A DNA stretch of 5,688 bases from Methanobacteriota archaeon (GTDB lineage: Archaea; Thermoplasmatota; Poseidoniia; Poseidoniales; Thalassarchaeaceae). The notes beneath the pieces are model-generated. The model saw only the letters and a list, made by a program, of their open reading frames with translations. It was not told where the DNA came from and ran no database searches. The stretch spans positions 2,901-8,588 of the forward strand of contig NYYK01000030.1 of assembly GCA_002685895.1 (NCBI GenBank), read 5' to 3'. Numbering within the stretch: the first letter of the stretch is position 1; each line of letters begins with the position of its first letter. Positions 1-5,688 of the stretch are shown piece after piece. The translations under genes and the position numbers were made by a program.

Positions 1-1204
1 GACCGAACGTGTTGATGTAGTAATTGTTGGCGCCGGTCCTGTGGGGGGCTATCTAGGCAACAAATTAAGCCGTGCGGGTTTGAGTGTTTTGATGCTCGAA
101 GAACACCTTGAGATTGGCAGGCCTTTCCAATGTGCTGGCCTTGTTACTCCTGAAGCAATGTCTAAGGTTGGTCTTGAATCTTCGATTTTATCTTCAGTAT
201 GGGGGGCGAGAATACACAGCCCTCGCGGTACTTCTGTGATGGTGGGTAATGAAGATATTATCAAAACCCATATTGTTTGTAGAAAAATGTTTGATGAAGG
301 CATCGTTTCACAGGCGATAAACTCGGGTTCCCGCCTTTGGCTAAACTCTAGACCAATAGAAGCAGAACACATTGATGGTGGAATACGAATTGAAATTGAC
401 CGGGCGGGAGAAGAAGTCACGGTCGAAGCCGCACTTCTATGTGGGGCAGATGGTGCACATTCTTGGGTACGCCGCTACTTCAAGATGGGAATTCCGAAGG
501 AGTTGATGGTTGGATTCCAAGCGGAAGTTGTCAATTATGGTGGTTCTGAAGGGCTCTTGGACATGTACACAGGTGAAGAGGTGGCACCTGGTCTCTTTGC
601 TTGGGTAATTCCATGCGGCAATAGTTGGAGAGTTGGAGTTTGGGCTAGACCCGAAGATTTGGGCGGTCGTAGTTGCGAGGAACTCTATGAAACTCTAATC
701 AGTCATCCACTATGGAAGGAAAGATTTGCAAATTCAAAAGAAGTAGCCCGCTATTGTGGACCCCTACCGTGTGGAATTGTCTCCAAACCGGTTTTAGATA
801 GAATTGCTCTTTTCGGTGACGCAGTAGGGCTCTGTAAACCAACTACAGGTGGAGGGATAGGGCCTAGTTTTAATCAGGTAGATCTGATGTCAGATGGCTT
901 GATTTCTGCTGTCAAGAAGGATACTTTATCGCTTTCAAAAATGAAAAAAATTGCCAAGCCACTTAAGAATATGAAGAAAGAACAGAAAAGAGCGCGAATA
1001 TTGCGTAACCTCTACCTTACAGATTGTACTGATGATGAGTTGGAGAAGACCTTCTACACATTTTCTAAACCCAATGTTGTTGAGATGATTAACAAGTATG
1101 GAGATATTGAGAAGCCGGTAGCACTTGGAATTCGGATGTTGAAGGAGGTTCCTGAGTTTAGGGCGATGGCTGCCAGTACTACTTGGGCGCTTTTGAAGGG
1201 GTGA
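1..1204 (+). CDS. Geranylgeranyl reductase family FAD-dependent protein (5' end outside window)
   Basis: This is probably the flavoprotein that saturates geranylgeranyl chains of archaeal lipids (digeranylgeranylglycerophospholipid reductase type), acting at the membrane. The reading frame is open from base 2, and base 1 would be the last base of the preceding codon, possibly the start. The 400 visible residues fit the family length of about 400. A GTG at 41 is not the start, because it would remove the N-terminal FAD-binding strand and GAGPVGG loop encoded at 23-49. Numbering from an assumed Met just outside the window, the signatures are PFQCAGL around Cys45 (the family's conserved PxxCxG), GADGAHS at 149-155, AWVIP at 201-205 (the YxWxFP-like substrate-pocket motif) and GDAVG with TTGGGIGPS at 273-290 (second FAD motif). 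The helical C-terminus ends at TGA 1202-1204. Family membership is firm. The exact substrate is less so, since paralogues are common in archaea. Confidence 0.88.
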   Translation, partial: TERVDVVIVGAGPVGGYLGNKLSRAGLSVLMLEEHLEIGRPFQCAGLVTPEAMSKVGLESSILSSVWGARIHSPRGTSVMVGNEDIIKTHIVCRKMFDEGIVSQAINSGSRLWLNSRPIEAEHIDGGIRIEIDRAGEEVTVEAALLCGADGAHSWVRRYFKMGIPKELMVGFQAEVVNYGGSEGLLDMYTGEEVAPGLFAWVIPCGNSWRVGVWARPEDLGGRSCEELYETLISHPLWKERFANSKEVARYCGPLPCGIVSKPVLDRIALFGDAVGLCKPTTGGGIGPSFNQVDLMSDGLISAVKKDTLSLSKMKKIAKPLKNMKKEQKRARILRNLYLTDCTDDELEKTFYTFSKPNVVEMINKYGDIEKPVALGIRMLKEVPEFRAMAASTTWALLKG

Positions 1205-1205
1205 T
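1198..1205 (+). promoter_or_regulatory. Shine-Dalgarno-like site for the TTG-started gene at 1209
   Basis: GGGGTGAT resembles the archaeal GGAGGTGAT complement of the 16S rRNA 3' end. It overlaps the TGA stop of the upstream gene. Seven bases separate its GGGG core from the TTG at 1209, which is good spacing and favours TTG 1209 over the in-frame ATG at 1233. This was read from the sequence only. Confidence 0.5.
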
Positions 1206-1208
1206 TTA

Positions 1209-2294
1209 TTGGTAAAATGGACACATCTAAGAATGCGCTTCCCACCATTTGAAGCGCCATCCCACTATCCGGAAGAGATGCAATTTACAGATGTATGTTG
1301 GCCTAACAGAGATAGTGATTCCAATTTGAGTCTAGGTGATGAAAAAGGATGGTTTATTCATCGCTCAGTGTGTGATGAAAAACCAGAAAACGCAACCGAA
1401 GTATTGCCAATTAGTGGCGATTATGATACCAAAACATTGCTTTCTTCAAGAGAGGGTTGGGCCCTTTCACCACATCCACTCCATTCATTTGCACGTAAAT
1501 GGATACCTTATGGCGTAATTATATTGATTCTAGCAATCTTCCTCCATGTCCTTGAACCAGTTTTGCTTAGATGGGGGTTGATGTCAGAAGCATGGGCTGG
1601 AAGTATTCATCTTGGTTTGCTAGATTACCCAATTCTCTTTGTCATGGCCTCGCCATTCATCATTATCCCTCTTTTTATCAGGGTAGTGGCAAATGTAGAG
1701 GACGTAAGGAGGCAGCACCGATTCAAGAATAATCCGCCCTCATCACCAAATATTGAGATTCAATCAGCTGATGCTTCAGGGCCCATCATATTCAGTTTTA
1801 GCATGCCTCAACGATTGCAGGGGCGTGAAGTTAGTGGATCTGTTCGTGTTGGATTATTGCCCCCTCACCGTGATGCACTGATGGCTGCTTTAGTGGTAGG
1901 TGAAATGGGGAGACCTCCTGTCGGCTTATCTACTCCACTTCCTAAGGGTTGGATGCCGGTTGCTGACGACGGTTCAGGAATTGGTGAAACAACGCCCATG
2001 GTGGTTGGAAAGGGCCCTGCTAGGTTATTCCAAGAGCCAATGCGAATTCAGGAGTCATGCGAACCACAAGTTATCAAGAGTGACGGGGTAATTGAGTTAG
2101 ATACACCTCTAGGTCCATGGCCTGGAAGTGAATATGGGCCATTTGTCAATGTCAATTGGGAATTGATTCTTGAATTCACTGGTCAAAACAATAGGCCACT
2201 ATATTGGATAGAGAGGCTAGAAGTCAAATCGACCTCTGATATTCCTACAATTGATACGTTGGTTGCGCACACTGGTAGGCTTGAAACTGTATAA
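1209..2294 (+). CDS. Hypothetical protein with two membrane segments and a C-terminal soluble domain
   Basis: I do not recognise this 361-residue protein. It has a polar N-terminal part (about 1-95), two hydrophobic segments (about 100-119, rich in Ile, Leu and Val, and about 139-160, containing PFIIIPLF), a basic stretch (VRRQHRFK, about 166-173) and a soluble C-terminal region (about 181-361) whose alternating hydrophobic pattern suggests beta structure. The basic stretch after the second segment suggests that both termini face the cytoplasm, as a hairpin. No signal peptide, enzyme motif or nucleotide-binding motif is visible. The TTG start at 1209 is chosen because an SD-like site sits at the right distance; ATG 1233 would shorten the protein by eight residues. 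It begins four bases after the reductase gene, so the two are probably one transcript. This could hint at a membrane or lipid role, but that is inference. The TAA stop is at 2292-2294. Confidence 0.82.
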   Translation: MVKWTHLRMRFPPFEAPSHYPEEMQFTDVCWPNRDSDSNLSLGDEKGWFIHRSVCDEKPENATEVLPISGDYDTKTLLSSREGWALSPHPLHSFARKWIPYGVIILILAIFLHVLEPVLLRWGLMSEAWAGSIHLGLLDYPILFVMASPFIIIPLFIRVVANVEDVRRQHRFKNNPPSSPNIEIQSADASGPIIFSFSMPQRLQGREVSGSVRVGLLPPHRDALMAALVVGEMGRPPVGLSTPLPKGWMPVADDGSGIGETTPMVVGKGPARLFQEPMRIQESCEPQVIKSDGVIELDTPLGPWPGSEYGPFVNVNWELILEFTGQNNRPLYWIERLEVKSTSDIPTIDTLVAHTGRLETV

Positions 2295-2295
2295 A
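2283..2295 (+). promoter_or_regulatory. Candidate archaeal BRE/TATA promoter for the large lipoprotein gene
   Basis: TATAAA at 2290-2295 overlaps the TAA stop of the preceding gene, and a purine-rich GAAAC at 2283-2287 sits just upstream where a BRE would lie. With the usual archaeal spacing of about 27 bases, transcription would start near 2319, giving a leader of about 20 bases before ATG 2340. The 45-base gap and this element suggest that the lipoprotein has its own promoter. Short AT-rich matches like this occur by chance, so support is modest. Confidence 0.4.
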
Positions 2296-2339
2296 CCGCA
2301 CTCAAGAATAACTTTGACGAAAGAGGTCCTGCGAGAATT

Positions 2340-5300
2340 ATGAAAGAGCGCCGTCTCCTTGTATTCGCCATGACTACCCTCTTTCTTCTTTCAGGTTGTG
2401 TTTCCCCTTTTTCTAATGAAAATGAAAATACTACTCCAGCAGAAGATTTGCCTCCCACCATTGCCGTTAATCCAGTAGAGGACATTGACTACGGTGGTTC
2501 GGTATATGTTAGTGGGTCTGTAAATGATGAAGCACCTTCAGATGCGCTTGTCTCTATCGCCTTCTCGATACCTTGGGGTAATGTTTACGAGCGACCAAAT
2601 GATGATGGTTCTTGGGAATTCGCTCTTGCCGGCTTGGAACCAGGCGAATACAATGTTACCTTTTCAGTAAAAGATGATAGTGAACAATCTTCAGAATCTA
2701 TTACCATGCAATTCGAGGTGTTCCCTCCCGTGGAAGATCCAGTGTCATTGACTGTATGGAGAGAAGAATACTGGTATGAGGAGGGGGAGGGTGTATCGAT
2801 AACAGGTCAAGTTTCTCACACCTTTCTAGAAACCTGCATGTTACAGTTTAATGATGGAGTAGACTTGATTATCGCAAATGATGCAATTAATTACGATCAG
2901 ACTAACGGCATGTTTCAGATTATTGTAGAATCAATTGAAGGGGTATTATTTGGTACCATTTACGTCTCTTGTGGTTTGTACACTGATTCTCAAAATACTG
3001 TTGATGTGACAATACGACCTCTTTCATCGCAGGTTAGTGACTTAGATGGAGATGGAATTCCTGATGATTATGATGACTGTGAGGATGGCTCCTCTTTTAC
3101 ATCTTCACCAACAACTGATTACGATTCAGATGGCTGTTACGATTACACCGAGGATTTAGACGATGATAATGATGGTGTCGATGACTCACTTGATCGGTGT
3201 CCAAAGGGGGAGTTGGATTGGCTGTCAACGCCTATTTCGGACAAAGATGGGGATGGGTGTAGAGATTCAAGTGAAGACAATGATGACGATGATGATACAA
3301 TTGTGGATGTAACTGATGAGTGCCCCGATTCACCTTATGGCTGGCATTCTTCATTTCTTTCAGATTACGACCGTGATGGTTGCCGCGATAGTGATGAGGA
3401 TGGCGATGATGATAACGATGGAATTGAAGATGCTCTAGATTTATGTCCTAAGGGAGTCGTAGGTTGGATACCAGATTCCACAAATGATCGTGATTCAGAT
3501 GGCTGTCGTGATAGCGACGAAGATGATGATGATGACAATGATTCTGTTCTAGACTCAAATGACACTTGCCCTGAAACACTGCCCGGTCATTTAGTCAACG
3601 AGTATGGTTGTGCAGAATACGAGTGGGACTCTGATAGCGATGGTGTGATGGATGATGTAGACCAATGTGACGGAACTCCAATAGGGCTACTTGTTAATGA
3701 ACAAGGATGTGCTGACTTAGATGGTGATGGAGTATTTGCTAATGTCGACCAATGCCCAGATTCACCCCCGAGATGGTCTGTTGATTCAATTGGTTGTGCA
3801 GTCATTCAGAATCCAATAATTTGGCACACAGGGTTTTATTCATCGGAACGATTTGGTAAGGCTGGTGATTTTTCTTTCGCTACAAAATATGACGGTAATT
3901 GGGGGTTTGTGACAGAATGGGATGGCGAAAGCACCTACCTCTTCATTTTTCTACAGAGCTCAAACTCATACATGAACACCATCTGGAATCAGAATGTTGG
4001 TAATTTATTGGCTGAAGTTCCAGACAATTGCCATATATTCTTTGGTTCATACGATAGTGATTGGCAGTCAGATGTTGATGCTATGGCTACTAGGGTAAAT
4101 TCATACAAGAATGGCCAGAATTCAGAAGGGCAATCATGGATTGACAACAATGTACACTTTGTTTATCAGCAGGCTGGCTCTATTGGAGGGGGCCTAGGTA
4201 GCGTAATTTCATCATGGAGCCAGTTTTACTATGGAATAGACCGATTCCAGCAGTGGAGAGAGATTGGCTCTCTCTATAACTGGGCTAAAACATGGACTTC
4301 AGACCCAGATTATCGCTTTGACTATCTTGCAAAGGAGCCTCAGATGTGGAATGCTGAATTTCCAGTTGAGATGCGTAAGCATGATCCAGCAGTTACTGTG
4401 GTTGACCTATGGGTTGCTCAGAGACATTCTGGGGGGTGGAGTAGTGGCCACAAATCGTTTGCTAACGGCACCTTTCCTAGTTCAGCAACAATGCTAACAT
4501 TCAACACAATGGAGGTATATATGCACCATGGCTGTAGTGAGAGGCGTGATAGATATCAGAAAAGCGATGGCTCTTGGGGTGGTTGTCACGAATGGGACTA
4601 TGACCAGCGATTGAATATCTGCCAAGAGGTGGGTAATCACTCTACATGCGGTGATGAGTTTGTTCGCTACATTACTACATATGGAAGAGAGGGTCGTTGG
4701 CTCACTGATGTTAGTTCATACCTCTTCATGCTACAGGATGGTGGTTTGCAGGAGTTCCGTTATGGAGGTGCCAATGGTGGTTGGCTCAATATCTCGGTGT
4801 ATCTATCCACATGGGATGATGATGGGATGCGCCCAACTTCTGCTGAATACGCGTTTAGTGGTGGCACTTTTCGAGGCGAATACAACAACCAGTCACAGTA
4901 TAAGAGGCTCCACAACTTGTCAATTCCATCAGGTACTGACAAGGTGGTTATTTCGTCAGTAGTGACCGGTCATGGTTTTGGTAAGGATGATGCAAACTGT
5001 GCAGAATTCTGTAATCACGAGCATCGTTTTTCTATGAATGGTAACAACGCTCAGGAAGACTTCCCTATGGCGGGTAATGGCTCGGTCGGTAGTGATCGTG
5101 AGGGGTGTGCAAAGGAGACTCACACAGGCACAGTTGCCAACCAAAAGGGCTCGTGGCCTTATGGTCGCGCCGGATGGTGCCCAGGTCAAGATACCAAGCC
5201 ATGGGTTTGGGACATCACGAATTGGGTCGATTGGTCAGGAGGTCCTAACTCAATGCAATATCAAGGACTTTACAACGGGGTTAACTATGTACCTCAGAAT

Positions 5301-5504
5301 GAGCAGAGTAGCGGAACTAACCAAGATATCCGAGTTACTTCCTACATTGTATATTATACCAATATCAGTAGCTCTAATGTCAGTGGTGCGATGTTAGATA
5401 ACTCAGAGCAACCAATGGAAAACAACCCCCCCAATAATTCAGCAGTTAATGTCGACGCAGAAGTGTGGATGCGTGATGAATATTGCCAAACAGAGAACGA
5501 TTGA
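2340..5504 (+). CDS. Secreted lipoprotein with Ig-like domains, TSP3 repeats and a PNGase F-like module
   Basis: This 1054-residue surface lipoprotein probably acts outside the cell on N-glycoproteins; PNGase F cleaves the glycan-asparagine bond. Residues 1-20 form a lipoprotein signal ending in the lipobox LSGC (lipidated Cys20). An Asn/Glu/Thr-rich linker follows, then two Ig-like beta domains (about 38-130 and 133-227, the second with possible disulfide C166-C211), acidic TSP3 repeats (234-487), an unassigned domain (491-682) and a PNGase F-like pair of beta domains (about 715-1008) with an Asn/Ser-rich tail. By eye, CHEWD matches CDEWD of PNGase F (catalytic Asp60 = D753), NCAEFC matches GCAEWC (Glu206 = E889), and RAGWCPG is identical. 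All six disulfide cysteines are kept (C732/C749, C887/C891, C923/C947). Glu118 aligns with S823, so activity is uncertain. ATG 2340 is fixed by the signal peptide; a weak GAGGT lies at 2323-2327. Domain assignment is confident, enzymatic activity is inferred. Confidence 0.9.
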   Translation: MKERRLLVFAMTTLFLLSGCVSPFSNENENTTPAEDLPPTIAVNPVEDIDYGGSVYVSGSVNDEAPSDALVSIAFSIPWGNVYERPNDDGSWEFALAGLEPGEYNVTFSVKDDSEQSSESITMQFEVFPPVEDPVSLTVWREEYWYEEGEGVSITGQVSHTFLETCMLQFNDGVDLIIANDAINYDQTNGMFQIIVESIEGVLFGTIYVSCGLYTDSQNTVDVTIRPLSSQVSDLDGDGIPDDYDDCEDGSSFTSSPTTDYDSDGCYDYTEDLDDDNDGVDDSLDRCPKGELDWLSTPISDKDGDGCRDSSEDNDDDDDTIVDVTDECPDSPYGWHSSFLSDYDRDGCRDSDEDGDDDNDGIEDALDLCPKGVVGWIPDSTNDRDSDGCRDSDEDDDDDNDSVLDSNDTCPETLPGHLVNEYGCAEYEWDSDSDGVMDDVDQCDGTPIGLLVNEQGCADLDGDGVFANVDQCPDSPPRWSVDSIGCAVIQNPIIWHTGFYSSERFGKAGDFSFATKYDGNWGFVTEWDGESTYLFIFLQSSNSYMNTIWNQNVGNLLAEVPDNCHIFFGSYDSDWQSDVDAMATRVNSYKNGQNSEGQSWIDNNVHFVYQQAGSIGGGLGSVISSWSQFYYGIDRFQQWREIGSLYNWAKTWTSDPDYRFDYLAKEPQMWNAEFPVEMRKHDPAVTVVDLWVAQRHSGGWSSGHKSFANGTFPSSATMLTFNTMEVYMHHGCSERRDRYQKSDGSWGGCHEWDYDQRLNICQEVGNHSTCGDEFVRYITTYGREGRWLTDVSSYLFMLQDGGLQEFRYGGANGGWLNISVYLSTWDDDGMRPTSAEYAFSGGTFRGEYNNQSQYKRLHNLSIPSGTDKVVISSVVTGHGFGKDDANCAEFCNHEHRFSMNGNNAQEDFPMAGNGSVGSDREGCAKETHTGTVANQKGSWPYGRAGWCPGQDTKPWVWDITNWVDWSGGPNSMQYQGLYNGVNYVPQNEQSSGTNQDIRVTSYIVYYTNISSSNVSGAMLDNSEQPMENNPPNNSAVNVDAEVWMRDEYCQTEND
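3117..3608 (+). repeat. Four in-frame 123-base TSP3 units (41 residues each)
   Basis: Units start at 3117, 3240, 3363 and 3486 with no length change. The protein pattern is roughly DxDxDGCxDxxED, then a DDD(N/D)D run, then xxDxxDxCP and a variable segment of about 13 residues. The first cysteines are C266, C307, C348 and C389, and the second are C287, C328, C369 and C410, each exactly 41 residues apart. Thrombospondin type 3 repeats bind calcium through such Asp clusters and form a rigid stalk, so these likely hold the C-terminal module away from the membrane. The fourth unit diverges in its last part. A partial unit (DLDGDG, C247) precedes the array. Confidence 0.9.
3627..3800 (+). repeat. 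Two in-frame 87-base TSP3 units (29 residues each)
   Basis: These units, at 3627-3713 and 3714-3800, are a shorter form of the same motif: DxDxDGVxxxVDQC, then GC fourteen residues later (C443/C457 and C472/C486). The spacing of 29 is repeated exactly for both cysteines. They join the 41-residue array to the domain starting near residue 491. Confidence 0.85.
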
Positions 5505-5571
5505 TACATTCCACGAATCATTCAATATGCCACTGTGTAACCTATTCTATAGATGGCGTTTGGCTCTGAAG
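5505..5571. other. Spacer between convergent genes, no clear terminator
   Basis: This short AT-leaning spacer lies between the lipoprotein stop and the putative minus-strand stop. I see no T-run of five or more on either strand and no stable hairpin, only the short palindrome CTATAG at 5547-5552. No terminator can be assigned with confidence. Confidence 0.4.
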
Positions 5572-5688
5572 TCAATTATTTATCGGCGGTGGCGCCGGGT
5601 ATGACTGAGGATCAATTACCAACGCGGGGGTGTCCAATCTTGTGTATTCTGAGTTACGTCGGCGAGCTTTGAATCCTGCTCTAGTTAT
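5572..5688 (-). CDS. Putative C-terminal end of a convergent gene (runs out of the window)
   Basis: On the minus strand a frame is open from the right edge to a TGA at 5574-5572, giving 38 residues. The peptide has a basic stretch (KARRRNSEYTR), then TPALVID and a proline-rich end (SYPAPPPINN). This looks like a genuine protein C-terminus and would be convergent with the lipoprotein gene. I do not recognise the family. A plus-strand frame from ATG 5553 to TGA 5672 (39 codons) overlaps it and is the competing reading, but it is short, lacks an obvious ribosome site and has no recognisable features. With only 38 codons visible the call is tentative. Confidence 0.45.
   Translation of the reverse strand: MTRAGFKARRRNSEYTRLDTPALVIDPQSYPAPPPINN

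Noticed and set aside
49..420. Minus-strand open frame of 123 codons
   Set aside because: It lies wholly inside the reductase gene, whose FAD-binding motifs are clear, and its translation shows no domain or natural composition.
3365..3805. Two minus-strand open frames (3365-3565 and 3587-3805)
   Set aside because: Their Ser-rich translations are the antisense of the Asp-rich TSP3 codons (GAT/GAC read backwards gives ATC/GTC or, in a shifted frame, TCA/TCG), so they are shadows of the repeats.
5038..5397. Plus-strand open frame of 119 codons in another frame
   Set aside because: It overlaps the most conserved part of the PNGase F-like module, including RAGWCPG, and has no support of its own.
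5426..5432. Run of seven C bases near the end of the lipoprotein gene as a possible frameshift site
   Set aside because: The frame stays open to a plausible stop at 5504, and the tail is low-complexity linker, so there is no sign that a shift is needed or used.
5553..5672. Plus-strand small frame of 39 codons starting at ATG 5553
   Set aside because: It has no ribosome site or recognisable feature and overlaps the more protein-like minus-strand frame. It is not excluded, but not supported enough to list.
5661..5688. GAGC, TTTGAATCCT, GCTC arrangement resembling a tRNA T-arm
   Set aside because: The loop is ten bases rather than seven, the GTTCGAATC core is absent, and no acceptor, D or anticodon stems could be matched upstream.

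Overview
The window most resembles a piece of a marine planktonic archaeal genome, probably Poseidoniales (Marine Group II Euryarchaeota). The basis is a geranylgeranyl-reductase-family flavoprotein typical of archaeal lipid synthesis, an archaeal-style TATA/BRE element, moderate GC, and a very large lipobox-bearing secreted protein with acidic thrombospondin type 3 repeats, a combination familiar from this group. The placement is inference from gene style, with no phylogenetic marker in view.

Layout. Positions 1-1204 (+) hold a geranylgeranyl reductase family protein whose first codon or codons lie outside the left edge. Four bases later, 1209-2294 (+) encodes an unrecognised protein with two membrane segments, probably co-transcribed. 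After a 45-base gap carrying a candidate promoter, 2340-5504 (+) encodes a 1054-residue lipoprotein. From its N-terminus this has a lipobox, two Ig-like beta domains, a calcium-binding TSP3 array (four exact 41-residue units, then two 29-residue units), an unassigned domain, and a C-terminal two-domain module that I align by eye to peptide-N-glycosidase F (PNGase F). The right end (5505-5688) has a short spacer and what looks like the C-terminal end of a convergent minus-strand gene running out of the window.

Function. The first gene would act in reduction of isoprenoid lipid chains. The second is a membrane protein of unknown role. The third appears to be a surface-anchored enzyme or enzyme-derived protein directed at N-glycoproteins. 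Its PNGase F module keeps the catalytic Asp, one of the two active-site Glu residues and all six core cysteines, but the second active-site Glu is replaced by Ser. This lipoprotein is the most notable item in the window. I see no RNA gene, mobile element or CRISPR array.
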